A stretch of 64,000 nucleotides of DNA from Corythucha ciliata (Eukaryota > Arthropoda > Insecta > Hemiptera > Tingidae): assembly GCA_038030265.1 (NCBI GenBank), contig CM075942.1, positions 14,590,029 to 14,654,028 on the forward strand. The letters are read 5' to 3'. Below are positions 11,346 through 23,279 of the stretch, piece by piece. Made by a program: the position numbers and the translations under genes. Under the pieces are notes generated by a model. That model had not been told where the DNA came from. It did not search any database and saw only the letters and a program-made list of their open reading frames with translations. How positions within the stretch are numbered: the stretch's first letter is position 1; each line of letters starts with the position of its first letter.

Positions 11346-12009
11346 GGCCCGGTGCACACGAGCGTTTTTCTAACGCAAGATAAGGCGTTAGAAAAACACG
11401 AGATAGGCAGAGATACCTTAAAACGAATGGAGCAGTGCACACGGTAACGCGCTAAGCTGCGTTGGGCGTTGAAGTTATCGGGTCTCTGTTGATAACCGAT
11501 ACCATATCCGGATAGGCGATACCCTCAAGAAGCACTACAGTCTATGGGGCAGTGTACACTTGACGATAGGCGATACCCTATCGTGATAGGCTGGTTAGCG
11601 TACCCTATTCCCTCCGCTCGATACTCTCATAAAGCATTCGGTCTATGGGTCAGTGGACGAATCGTTTCGGTTTTTTGTAATATAGATTTATAAGTTTAGT
11701 ATTATAAGAAATGAATATTGACATCGACAAGGAAGTTTTCACACACGAAGTCCAAATAACACCCACGTAGGTATTTGGGACGTTACCTATATTTTATTAG
11801 AGGAATAATAGTTAAGACAGAATGAAAAAAACAAAAGGCCTGGGATAAGATTAGTGATCAGTTAGTTAACCATTTCACCTCAGAAAAATCATCAATGAAT
11901 AATTATACGCTTTTAGTGAGGGCGTTACGTGTGCACTGAACCAACGCCCTATCTCGCGTTTTTCTATCGCCTTATCTTGCGTTGAAAAAACGCTCGTGTG
12001 CACCGGGCC
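11346..12009. mobile_element. MITE, 664 bp, ~62-bp inverted ends, TA flanks
   Basis: The left end GGCCCGGTGCACACGAGCG and right end CGCTCGTGTGCACCGGGCC are exact complements. The arms continue through TTATCTTGCG and CGTTTTTCTA for about 62 bases. TA dinucleotides flank both ends (11344-11345 and 12010-12011), as expected for Tc1/mariner-type targeting. Inside are subrepeats around GGCGATACCCT and CAGTCTATGGG. There is no transposase, so it is non-autonomous. Confidence 0.85.
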
Positions 12010-12011
12010 TA

Positions 12012-13224
12012 GTATGAGAAGGTTAGGCTCAAGCACGCATTGCTCTTCATGTCGTGTCGTGCATGTCTAAGCCGTACTATACCGTTAAACATTCACGTGT
12101 CGATAAAAACCGACAATTAATTAGGCGAAATAGAGACGTGAATGACCTACAATTGAGATTACGACAATTTTTCTAAAATATGTAGGTACATTAAATTCAT
12201 TGATAAGAACAAACCTTAGGCTGGCATTTTCTAACGCTTTTAAGTCGTATTATTCTCATCGTGTCAAGGCGTCACACATTGTACAGAGAGATAATATGTA
12301 ATGAAAGCCACCTCTCCTCACACCATCGCTTACCAACACTCACTCCCGGCTTTGAGCGTGATTGTACAAAGATTGATGACCCTTTTTGGATGACTACAGA
12401 GGTTTTTGGCTTAAAATTCCGAGAAAGGGTAGCGGGTGATGTAAAGTTGATTTATTTTAGTCGCGCAATGTAAACCGTGGAGGCGATTTTCCGAATTGCA
12501 TTAGCTTGCTCGTTACTTTTGACGAGGAGTTGACACACCCCCTCGACTGCCACCAACTCTCTACCACCATTGTCATGGTCGGTTCAATAATTATGAATAC
12601 CCGGAAAATCATTCGTAATTGAGAGCGGTAAATGCTATACGCTCGTATCTTTTTTTTCATTCGTACAGTCGAAATTTCGTTCGTTTCGTTACAAGCTACC
12701 AGACTAAAGGATTGCAAAAAAAAAAAAAAAAGTATCGCCCCGGAATATAAAAAAGGAGAGTAGAAATGAATAAACGCCTTTTGGAAGTAACCCAAAAGCA
12801 GTAACTCAAGAGTTGAGGCCAACTTTCTATATTGCTCCCACAACATTAAGCACTCAGGGACTAGCCCCTCTACTATATAATCCTTTATCCCTTTTCTAGT
12901 ACGTGAAGAGGGGGGCAGGATCACTCCTTTCGCTAGAGTTATGTCCGATTAAATTTTCCTCGTTTCCAGACCCATTGTTCCACCCCCCTCCTGATCTGAA
13001 AAGCTCGTTATAATTTCTTTCTAACGTTAAGGTTAAGTTCATTACACAGTGTCTTAACGAGGGTCTCAAACGCGCGGATAAACAAGTTATCGCTACGAGT
13101 GTCGCCTCTGTGTTGTAGGAGACTCACGTAGCACTGTCTTAAGTAAACCGTAAAGGAAAAGTTTATGAAATGGAACGATATGAAACTAAAAAGAGCGTTA
13201 TATTGAATGTTTTAAGGAGAATCT
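12012..13224. other. Intergenic, no gene seen
   Basis: Unique-looking AT-rich sequence. Small open frames lack motifs or splice-consistent structure. A 13-base A run lies near 12720. Confidence 0.4.
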
Positions 13225-13282
13225 TTAGATGATTATTTAGATGATATATTATTAGATGATATATTATTATTTAGATGATATA
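13225..13282. repeat. Short tandem repeat TTAGATGATATAT
   Basis: Three to four near copies of a TTAGATGATATATTA-like unit end at the TA target site of the mariner element. The right flank resumes with TATTTAGATGATTATTAG, so the transposon landed in or beside this repeat. Confidence 0.6.
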
Positions 13283-16200
13283 CAGGGTGGTCGGTTTTGA
13301 GTAGCAAAAAAAAAATTGGGTAATAGTAGACCAAAAATGGGATAAAAAAGTCCTATTCGGATAGTGGCTTATCTCTTTTTGTTTTCGAGTAATAATTTTT
13401 TTAGTGATTTTTAGGCGCAACTGTATCTTTCGCCGAAAAACTGTCATTTCTCAGCTTCTACTTCACTTTTTTTCAAAAGTAATGGCAGTTTCGTAATCTA
13501 CGGAAAATTTTCTATGGAATGAAAGCAAAATCAATATTCTAAATGGTCAAAAACGCCTAAAAACGTAACGTTTTCGTCACGTTAATGCAAAAAACCAAAA
13601 ATTTGACTTCAAAAGACAATTTACTGTGTCACCGAAAATTGCTTCACACGTTGTCAAACGTCATAAAAACTTCTCAGTTTTCCCAGCTTTCCAACGGTGT
13701 ACTCGAAAAAGGAATTATCTCCCTCCTTTGACGAGAAAATTCGAAAAGAAGCGAAAAAGTCAAACATTTAGGGCTAAAAATGTAAATAATAACAGGTGCG
13801 AAAATTCATTTGTTTTGCTCTATTTCTTGAGAAATCCAAGCTCTGGCACAGGAAAAATTAAAATAATACTGCATTTGAAGAATAAACAACAAATAATAAA
13901 ATGTACTAAGAGGTGTGCGAATTTAGGGTGTCTACTGGTAGCGAAAAAGTCATACATTTTGGCCTCTATGAATAATGACGGGCACGAAAAAACATTCAAT
14001 TCCAGGTCGAAAGATTATTTCACCATTTCTTAAGATTATTTTGCTCCATCTTGTAAACCAATGTACGGTGGACGTTGACCACAAACATTGCATTTGAAGA
14101 AAAAACAAATGAAGTTTTAAGTGTGAAAAAGGCTTCAAAGACAAAAAGCTTTGCGTCTTGCATAGAAGGATTTGCCAGTGTGTTGCTATAGCCGACTGAT
14201 TTATTGGTACGTTAATTAAATTTTCTCTCTTTTCCTACATAATTCTCTTGAAACTAAATCGCGTCATTCTTACGGTAGGAATTATCATTCTCCTAATGGC
14301 AACATTCAGTCAGGAAGAATACACCGATATTCATTTTACGTACGGCTTAGCCAACGGAAATGCTCTAGCGGCTCAGAGGCTTTACTTAGAAAGATTTCCG
14401 GGCAGGCGAATCCCAGATACAAGAGTATTTTCTAACGTCCATCAACGACTTAGAGAAAGCGGCTCTGTCCTTCCAAGAGTTCGAGAAGTGGCTAGAGGGC
14501 GTGCCGACATGGAGGATGAGGAGAGAGTGTTGGACATGGTCCATGAAGACCCTCACATTAGCAGCCGGAGAATGTCGACGGAACTCGCAATTCCACGATG
14601 GAAACTGCTAAAAATTTTGAAAGAAAATGAATACCACGCCTACCATTTCACACCTGTCCAAGAACTGCTGGCGACTGACTTGGCCCCTCGAATAACTTTT
14701 TGCCGGTGGCTACTAAATAACGACATTGAAGAACGACACTTCTTAAGAAAAATTTTGTGGACTGACGAGTCTTTATTCTCGCGGGATGGTGTTTTCAATC
14801 AGCATAACACCCATCACTATGGGCTGCTAAAAACCCTCGGTTGTTATAAATCATTTTTACTAACAATTATTGATAGTTAGGTATTTATTTTGTTGTATGG
14901 TTAATTCAGGGTCGCTCGCCCAACATCTTCCCAAAGGCGATTTCAATTTAACGTCTGGGCTGGGATCGTCGGAGACCGATTAATTGGCCCACATTTCTTC
15001 GAAGGAACTCTAACGGGGCTAGGCTACCTGCATTTCCTGCAAGTCGAATTGCCTCGTCTTCTTGACGGATTGGACCCACAGCTGAGGGAACAAATTATTT
15101 TCCAGCAAGACGGTGCCCCTCCGCACTATACCACCACAGTGCGACAATACCTCAATGAAAAATTTCGAAGGTGGATAGGCCGTGGAGGGCCGACAGCGTG
15201 GCCTCCTCGTTCTCCTGACCTATCTCCTTTGGACTATTTTCTTTGGGGGTACATGAAACAGGAAGTGTATTCCACGGTCGTCAGCACTCCAGAAGAATTG
15301 CGCCAGCGGATTCTGGATGCTGCTGAAAAAGTCAGAGGCATGCTCACTTTTAAAATCACAGTACGAGAAATGAGAAAACGAGCACGAGAGTGCATCAGGA
15401 ATGGAGGCGGGCACTTCCGAGCAGCTACTTAAATAAAAAAACCAGCCCTAAATTCGCACACCTCTTTGTACATTTTAATAATTTTTTTATTTGTTGTTTA
15501 TTCTTCAAATGCAATATTATTTTAATTTTTCCTGTGCCAGAACTTGGATTTCTCAAGAAATAGAGCAAAAAAAATGAATTTTCGCACCTGTTATTATTCA
15601 CATTTTTAGCCCTAAATGTTTGACTTTTTCGCTTCTTTCTTTTCGAATTTTCATTACTTCATTTGTTTTTTCTTCAAATGCAATGTTTGTGGTCAACGTC
15701 CACCGTACATTGGTTTACAAGATGGAGCAAAATAATCTTAAGAAATGGTGAAATAATCTTTCGACCTGGAATTGAATGTTTTTTCGTGCCCGTCATCATT
15801 CATAGAGGCCAAAATGTGTGACTTTTTCGCTACCAGTAGACACCCTAAATTCGCACACCTCTTAGTACATTTTATTTTTTGTTGTTTATTCTTCAAATGC
15901 AGTATTATTTTAATTTTTCCTGTGCCAGAGCTTGGATTTCTCAAGAAATAGAGCAAAACAAATGAATTTTCGCACCTGTTATTATTTACATTTTTAGCCC
16001 TAAATGTTTGACTTTTTCGCTTCTTTTCGAATTTTCTCGTCAAAGGAGGGAGATAATTCCTTTTTCGAGTACACAGTTGGAAAGCTGGGAAAACGGAGAA
16101 GTTTTTATGACGTTTGACAACGTGTGAAGCAATTTTCGGTGACACAGTAAATTGTCTTATGAAGTCAAATTTTTGGTTTTTTGCATTAACGTGACGAAAA

Positions 16201-16487
16201 CGTTACGTTTTTAGGCGTTTTTGACCATTTAGAATATTGATTTTGCTTTCATTCCATAGAACATTTTCCGTAGATTACGAAACTGCCATTACTTTTGAAA
16301 AAAAGTGAAGTAGAAGCTGAGAAATAACAGTTTTTCGGCGAAAGATACAGTTGCGCCTAAAAATCACTAAAAAAATTATTACTCGAAAACAAAAAGAGAT
16401 AAGCCACTATCCGAATAGGAATTTTTTATCCCATTTTTGGTGTACTATTACCCAATTTTTTTTTGCTACTCAAAACCGACCACCCTG
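13283..16487. mobile_element. Mariner-superfamily element with ~835-bp inverted repeats
   Basis: The ends CAGGGTGGTCGGTTTTGAG and CTCAAAACCGACCACCCTG are exact complements and are flanked by TA on both sides. The arms (13283 to about 14119, and about 15653 to 16487) are nearly identical inverted copies. The matching open frames at 13626-14033 (+) and 15738-16145 (-) are therefore repeat shadows, not genes. The transposase lies between them. On the right side, 15455-15640 repeats in direct orientation a block that lies inside the right arm at about 15847-16040. Arms this long are unusual for mariner elements, whose ends are commonly about 30 bp. Confidence 0.9.
14296..15432 (+). pseudogene. 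Mariner-superfamily transposase, one intron, 1-nt lesion
   Basis: DDE transposase that would cut and paste the surrounding element. The start is ATG at 14296 (MATFSQEEYTDIHF), preceding an HTH region (RRIPDTRVFSNVHQRL) and a second DNA-binding segment. Catalytic motifs are WTDES (about 14758), FQQDGAPPH (about 15104) and SPDLSPLDYFLWG (about 15220). Forty residues separate the second D from the D of PLD. Bases 14840-14909 behave as a 70-nt GT-AG intron with an internal TACTAAC branch-point-like site and an in-frame stop. Exon 1 ends in a codon phase that fits exon 2 only if one base is missing from the A run at about 14829-14833; with that base the length would be 355 aa. The copy is thus probably inactive. 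Confidence 0.85.
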
Positions 16488-16499
16488 TATTTAGATGAT

Positions 16500-17734
16500 T
16501 ATTAGAGTTTTTAGAGAAACATCAAATTCTATCAGAAAGGCAATTTGGTTTCCGAGAGGGGTTGTCTCCACAACATGCACTGTTTGAGGTAACAAAGTTC
16601 ATTGCAGAGAATCTTGATGAATCTAAGTATGTAATTGGTTTGTTTTTAGATGTAAGGAAAGCTTTTGACTCAGTTGATCATAAATTACTTTTTCAAAAAT
16701 TATATAGCTATGGAATTCGTGGGTTGGCTTTAAAATTAATAAAATCATATCTTTCCAATAGAACTCAGGTGGTGAAGGTGAACAATGTGTTTAGTGATGA
16801 AGTATTAGTTAATTGCGGAGTTCCACAAGGAACAGTGCTAGGACCTTTATTATTTTTAATTTGTACAAATGATTTGTTCTCATTAAAAACTACTGGATTG
16901 CCGTACTGTTTTGCAGATGATACGGTGTTCTTGTTTGCTCATCGTGACCCTGAAACTATTTTGGAGATAGTTAGATCTGATTTTAAAATTATTGAAAGTT
17001 GGTTCGATTTGAATTTTCTTGCAATTAACGTGGAAAAGACTAACCTTCTATCTTTCGTCAACAACTGTAAAGCTTCTAAAATTGATGAAAGTTTAGCTGT
17101 AAAAGTTCATAATGATAGTTGCAACTCGAATAGTTGTGATTTGTCTAGGTGTTTTTCAATCAAATTTTCGGAATCTAAAAAGTATTTAGGCATACATATG
17201 GATAGGAAGTTTAAGTTTGATGTGCATATAAATTATTTGATTAAAAATATTAGAAAGTTATTTTATAAATTTAAGCAGCTTAAAAGTATTTTTAGTTTCA
17301 TTGTATTAAAGAGAATTTATTTTGCTCTTTGCCAGTAACTACTTTCTTACGGGATCATTGTATGGGGAAATGCGTCCAAATGTATCACTAACCAATTAAA
17401 AGTGGCTCAAAAGACCATTATTAAAATTATTCTAGGGAAGCCGTCTGTTTACCCATCACACAAGCTCTTTTGTGATTTTGGCGTTTTTACAATAGACGAA
17501 TTATACTTGTGGAATACGGCTATTCATTTGTTCAGAATAAATAAAAATTGCTATTTTTTCCATAGGCATAGGACTAGGCTAGCTTCTGTAACTAATATTA
17601 AAGTACCTAAATGCAACACCGCGCTGTACTCAAAGCATTCCTCGGTTGTTGGTCTCCGGTTTGCATTAAACAATAAGTCCAATTTCAGCAGTTTTGAAAC
17701 TATCAAAGATTTTAATTTTTTTTGTATAATTTGA
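16500..17734 (+). pseudogene. CR1/L2-like LINE reverse transcriptase fragment
   Basis: Starts abruptly at about 16500 with LEFLEKHQILSERQFGFREG, next to the mariner right end, and runs through the RT domain: LDVRKAFDSVDHKLL, then GVPQGTVLGPLLFL, then CFADDTVFLF, then KYLGIHMD. TAA at 17336-17338 interrupts the frame in place of what is probably a sense codon. The same frame continues with LLSYGIIVWGNAS to a stop at 17734. This is a 5'-truncated, dead element, distinct from the Jockey copies. Group assignment (CR1/L2-like) is by motif style only. Confidence 0.8.
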
Positions 17735-18010
17735 AGCAGATAAAGGCTTTAAGGATGTAAGTGTTAGTACCTTTCGTAAAGGAGAGTGGGTGTATCGTTG
17801 CTTACTTATATTTTATTCTTTAATTTATTTTTATTAGGGTTTATTGAGTAGTTTCATTGAGCGTTATTGAGACAAAGGTGTGACCATACAGTTACCACTT
17901 TATACAAGTTTTCCAACGAGTTCCTGTACATGGAATGACATAGGTGGAACTGTGCGTTGTCCATACACCGGAATTTTATCATGTTTTGATCTTTTAAGAA
18001 AAAGAATACA

Positions 18011-18080
18011 GTCATTGAAGGCCAGAAGAGGACGGAGAACCAACCGTCGAAACGTCGCCTACATAATTTTGTATTTTTAT
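18011..18080 (+). repeat. Possible retroelement 3' tail
   Basis: The short stretch GTCGAAACGTCGCC, followed by an AT-rich tail (about 18044-18080), resembles sequences often seen after the ORF of Penelope-like and some other retroelements. No coding domain adjoins it that I can recognise, so the assignment is weak. Confidence 0.25.
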
Positions 18081-18335
18081 TAGCCCTTAAGTCGATAGCA
18101 ATTCTTATTATTAATTCAGACGACCGTCCGTCGCGAGGCAACCCCAGTTGCACAACCACTGCCAAGAGCCGCTTAGCCATAAAAACTAAGAATTTTGGTC
18201 CAGAATCTTACTTTTCGGGCCAAATGATCGAAATTTGAGCCTCAATTGATTGTTCTTCTAATTCGACAGCTCTGACATTAAAAAATAAAATTAACAATCA
18301 ACATTGACTTAGACCTAGAGATTAGCGCTCAAATT

Positions 18336-20195
18336 TTAATCCTGTTTGCGAGTTTTCTCATCGTAGTTTTCCAAACGCCATCGGCAGTGAAGCAACGCAA
18401 CAATTTTTCTAGCTCCGTAATAACCCGAACAGAAGATGGCGACGGAAATAAAAACAAGAAAAATCCAAACGTCGATCAGGTGGTACTGAAAGAACGAGAG
18501 ACGGACCGAAGCCGGTTGAAGGGCACGTCCAAATTTCAAGACGTACTCAATCCAGTACGCCGCTTCTTCCAATGGCTGCATTGGCCTCTCTTTCAACATT
18601 TTCGATCTTTTTATCGCTTCATTTTTATACCTGATGTGGGATGGGGGTGAGGATCAATTTGGGGTGATGCTACAATTGTGGTAGAGATAGGGGTGGAGTC
18701 ATTTTACTTTTTCTCCAGCATAACTTCGTTCAGAGCCCAAGATATCGACGTCTCTGTAATGTTGTCCAAATCAAGACACACGCCAAGTCCAACGGTGGCC
18801 ACAAATCGGGAATTTCTTTCTTGGTCGGCGAAAAACGGTACGACAACCATTGGAACGGCGTTGTAAACAGCTTCAAACAAGCTCAAAAGACCGCCGTGCG
18901 TAATAAACAATTTAACGTTGCTGTGAGCTTGAAATAATCGATCAAATTAATTTATAGAACGCAGTTTTTGTTTTGTTTTGACGCCTCTTCACCAAGAATG
19001 TCCTGTTGAGGAAACCAATTGGAAAGCATGACGTTGTCGGGTACGTCGTCCCACGGTTCGATGTCCCATTTCCACAGAACGTTTTGCGGTATTCTGGAAA
19101 ATGATTGGGAAAACGCAATGCGTAGGGCGCCTACCATGTTCGGATTGATGACTGATCCAAAGCTAAAGTAAATAACACCGTGCTTTGCGTTGTTTATGAA
19201 ATTTTCGATGTCCTGGAATTAAATAAATTTAAGTTTTGTGGTCATCAGGTTGGGTGGTGGTCGGGAAGGGGTTACCTTAGGAAGGGGTTGGCTGTCGACG
19301 ATATTCACTCCACCAATTTGTTTTACGTGCGGAGCTTTTGGAAATGGGAAACTCAACGCGTGGTGAGAATTGACCAGAACTAGCGACTGGTCGAATACAA
19401 GCGACGTCAGTGACGGCCTCGACTCCCAGACGCCGCCGGGGTACTGGAAATGTTCGTCGACGATTGACTGAGCTCGCCACTGATAAAAATACGCGGCAGC
19501 AACGGTGACAGTTGTCACGTAGGCGGAGTACAAGCGTTCAGTGAAGGTCATTCTGTCGGTAAATGGTACGCGGTAGTCAGCCATATAGGACGGATTGTCC
19601 TTTAGGGAGGAGATTTCATTCGCCCACGAAGAGTCGGCACATGGCACCAGCATGACTCCTGGGGCGTCGAATTTGTACTGGAAGGCGCTGACATAGTCCT
19701 GTCCGAAAAACGCTTCGTGAAGAATCAAATCGAATCGCTCGGATGAGTGTATCAATTGTTGCGTGATGGGCAGTGACAGAATTTTTTCCGCGGTGAACAG
19801 ACCAATTTCGCCGAAAATATAGGCCGACTCTAAGGTGGAGAGCTTCCCAAAAATACGTTCACCAAATTTTTCTATCATAACAATGAGGGTGGGGTTGGGG
19901 AGGTCGTCTATTAAAACCCAAAAAATTATCGCACAAACGTGTTCAATTCTCACCCACAACCATTCCACACGTATTAATGGACTGAATGACGGTCACATTC
20001 GGATGAGATCGGCTCATGTTAAACGGACTGAAATAGACGATTTCATGGCCCCGAAGGGCCAATTCATGTAGAATGGGTTGAAAGACGTTGTGGTGACTTT
20101 TAAAGTCAATTGGCAAAAAGGCTAGAATTCTGGCCGAATGTACAGCGACGAACGGGCAAAAGACGACGATCGTCAAAACAGCGGTCACTATTAGT
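18336..20195 (-). CDS. UDP-glycosyltransferase, five exons, 5' end unresolved
   Basis: Second UGT, same strand and exon plan as the one at 4.6-6.6 kb. Exons: 20195-19954, 19907-19276, 19212-18993, 18927-18708 and 18630-18336; GT-AG introns of 46, 63, 65 and 77 bases. Phases 1, 0, 1, 2 are shared with the first gene, so the two are tandem duplicates. About 535 residues. Features: hydrophobic N-terminus (VLTIVVFCPFVAV), SHH near the start, WFPQQDILAH, FITHGGLLSLFEAVY, PFFADQ, one membrane helix (DVWIFLVFISVAIF) and a charged tail ending KTRKQD. The frame has no ATG: exon 1 opens with CTA ATA GTG after a TTTCAG, with a TGA upstream. The start codon is probably in a small upstream exon, or was lost. 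Confidence 0.9.
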
Positions 20196-20739
20196 CTGAA
20201 ACATCATAAAGTGCATAATTTCTGGTGTCCAGCGACTGTTAAATAATAGAAAGCACCTTTTGGACTGGTCAACCGTAGCATTTCACCCCATAAATTCGCA
20301 ACGTAACCTTTGTTACGTCTAAAAATCGTCTTAGTAACCAAAATAACCCCCCGGAGGAACCTCGGGCTGGGAAATGTGATTTTCGGCGCTAAAATAAGAC
20401 AACTTGAAGCAAAACTGTGAAATTTAGCCCAAGAAAATAACATTCCGAGCAGAAGAGGTTATTGTTTTCTGACAGAAACCCTAAAAAAAGCAGGAGTTTG
20501 CCCTTAGAAAGTGAAAAATGCGCCGAAAACGTGACTATCCTAATCATTTTCCACCAAGAAATCAGATTTTCGCTACCAGACTGTTATTTCCGCCCCAGAT
20601 CTTCGATTTTTGGACATAATAACTGGCAATTTATCCCAGGCTAATCAACTATACGCCTTGGCAAGGCATTTTGCTCAAACGGGAAGTCTTTAAATCGTTC
20701 TGAAATCGGTCAAATTTGCCCAATTAGCTGAAGGTAACA

Positions 20740-20780
20740 CTACAATATTATGTTTCATCTTTAGACAAGCTTGTCAGCCA
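20740..20780. repeat. 41-bp block repeated at 24682-24722
   Basis: The block begins CTACAATATTATGTTTCATC and ends AAGCTTGTCAGCCA. It is identical at the two sites, about 3.9 kb apart, while the flanks differ. It lies just outside the left arm of the 2-kb palindrome. Confidence 0.8.
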
Positions 20781-20899
20781 CTGCCAATTTTGCCCACAAA
20801 CGCAACGTCAAGCACCTGAATTTTTCTATCGAGACAGGAGCGATCACGTCCCCCCCCCCCCACGACAAGCATAATTGACGCATCCCCCACGCCTAATAG

Positions 20900-22939
20900 T
20901 ACGGTGCAATTAGACCTAAACCCCAACATCCAAAGTGAAAGTTTCCCTTCACGGCCAAATTGTTCCTCACAACCCACATATTGATTGGTAAAAAGTTCCA
21001 CCTTTTGGAGCTATGAGTTTTGGTGGGAGGGGGTAATAAGTTAGTAAATTCTTATTTTGTTCCAGTATTTCTCAAATATTTCGAAATCTATGAGGTTTGG
21101 CGTGAAAATGAGCGTTTACAAAAATAATCTTTATCAAATTGCCCACAAAAATGATCCCCGAGATAATCTTACTTAAGTGAACGGTTCGAGAGTTACGGCG
21201 GGTGTAGGAGTAAACATTTTTCGTATTTCGACGTTTTTTGTCGAAAAAACTGGCATAAGAAAACTTTTTTTTGTTTACACGATTTTCTTTTGTAAAATCA
21301 AATTGCAATTTCGGTGGACTGTAGAGTGTTAGTAACATGCCCTTGGAGGGACAAAAACCTTCTCTTCTTCTCAAGGGGCGCTACTTTTTAAGGGATAATA
21401 GGCTTCCTTTGGCCTAGGTCATATACACAAGGTGGATTCGTTTTACTCAGATACCAAATTTTGGGTGGAACTACGTCTAAAGCCGAGTACAATGCCACCT
21501 CCGGAGGTGTCCTATCTCGAGCCATTCCTGGTTTATGATTTTTTTCTTTATGATGCAAAAACAGGCAAATTCGTTCAAAGATCCGTGATTTCTCGGCTTA
21601 TATCGCACCTGATCCAAACATTGATGGCAGTTTCGGGAAGTATGGAAAATTTCATGTGAGATAGAGGCCATTTCATTGCTTGAAATCATCATCAACTCCT
21701 AGAAATTTGGCCTTTTGTCTTAGATTCACGTAAACTCCATAAATTGTATGTTTTCCAAACCATTGCTGTATCCAAACGGGTTTTTCCACACTCTAACGAT
21801 GCTCCAAAAAAACGTCCCTTACTTTCTAGAGTTTGTCATGGCGTATTCACATTTAACGGCACCCCTGAAATTTCCTGCGATAATATCGCGAGAATGCACA
21901 GAAACGCATTTTTCTACAGAATGAATAACAATTGCTCACGATATTCTTCGAGAAACGTCAGTGGTAACATGGTATGTGAATACACCATAAAAAAGCTGAT
22001 AATACGGGGACGTTTTTGTCATGCATCGCAAGTCTGTGGAGAAAGCCGTTTGGGTACAGCAATCTTTTGGAAAGCGTACTTATTGTGGAATTTACGTCAA
22101 TCTACGACAAAAGGCCAGATTTTTAGGATTTGACGATCATTTCAAGCAATGAAATGACCTCTATCTTAACCGAAATTGTCCGTAGTTTCTGAAAATGTCA
22201 TCAAGGTTTGGATCTAGTGTAATGTAAGCCGAGAAATCTGGGATTTTTCAAAGCAATTGCCGTAATTTCCTTTAATTAAAAATAAAGCATACATATCTTG
22301 AATGGATCTCGATAGGACCCGTCCGGAAGTGGCGTTGTATACTCGGATTTAGACGTAGTTTCACCCAAAATTTTGTGTCATAGTAATACTGATCCACTCT
22401 GTGTTTATGGCCTAGGCATATGAAGCCTATTATCCCTTCAAAAGTAGCGCCCCTTGTGAAGGAGGGGGAGGTTGTTTGGTCCTAGGGCATATTACTAACA
22501 CTCTACAGTCCACCGAAATTGCAATTTGATTTTACAAAAGAAAATCGAGCAAACAAAAAAAAGTTTCCTTATGCCAGTTTTTTCGACAAAAAATGTCGAA
22601 ATACGAAAAATGTTTACTCCTACACCCGCCGTAACTCTTGAACCGTCCACTTAAGTAAGATTATCTCGGGGATCATTTTTGTGGGCAATTTGATGAAGAT
22701 TATTTTTGTAAACGCTCATTTTCACGCTAAACCTCATAGATTTCGAAATATTTGAGAAATACTGGAACAAAATAAGAATTTACTAACTTATAACCCCATC
22801 CCACCCAAACCCATAGCTCCAAATGGTGGAACTTTTTACCAATCAATATGTGGGTTGTGAGGAACAATTTGGCGTTGAAGGGAAACTTTCACTTTGGATG
22901 TTGACGTTGGGCCGTTTTTTTTTTACTAATTGCACCGTA
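20900..22939. repeat. ~2.0-kb near-complete palindrome
   Basis: The left end TACGGTGCAATTAG and right end CTAATTGCACCGTA are complementary, and the arms pair all the way to a centre near 21920. The outer ~400 bases of each arm are very similar (for example 21060-21320 with 22510-22770). The inner parts are more diverged but still alignable (GGCCTTTTGTC at about 21710 and its complement at about 22120). Only a few tens of bases around GAATGCACAGAAACGC seem unpaired. Open frames across it show no family resemblance. It could be a foldback transposon or a head-to-head duplication. Confidence 0.85.
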
Positions 22940-23279
22940 AATACCTAAAAGTTTGACCTATGAATTTTCGGCCATGTACCACCCACGAAAAACGCAGTTT
23001 GACACCCAAAATTTCAGCATTTGGACCGTTGGGGTTTCCACGTCGGGAGGGGGCACAAATAATCAGTGTTAAGCGCCTAAAACTCCGATAATGAGATATT
23101 AAGCTTCAAAAATTACTTTACTAATTAATGTTCGTGTCACTTAATCAAAAATATTCGTTTATTAAAAAAAACACAAACGATCTTCGTTTGTTTTCTTCAG
23201 CTTTTTGTGGTTAAAACTTTCTGTTGTAACAGCATTTCGTGATTGGAGTCTTTTGTGGTTGGAGCTTTTTGTGGTTGAC

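Noticed and set aside
13626..14033. 135-aa open frame, mirrored at 15738-16145 on the minus strand
   Set aside because: It lies entirely within the mariner inverted repeats and shows no protein family; it is one sequence read in two arms.
21432..22133. Open frames of 75-129 aa within the palindrome
   Set aside because: They are not kept in the opposite arm and match no family.
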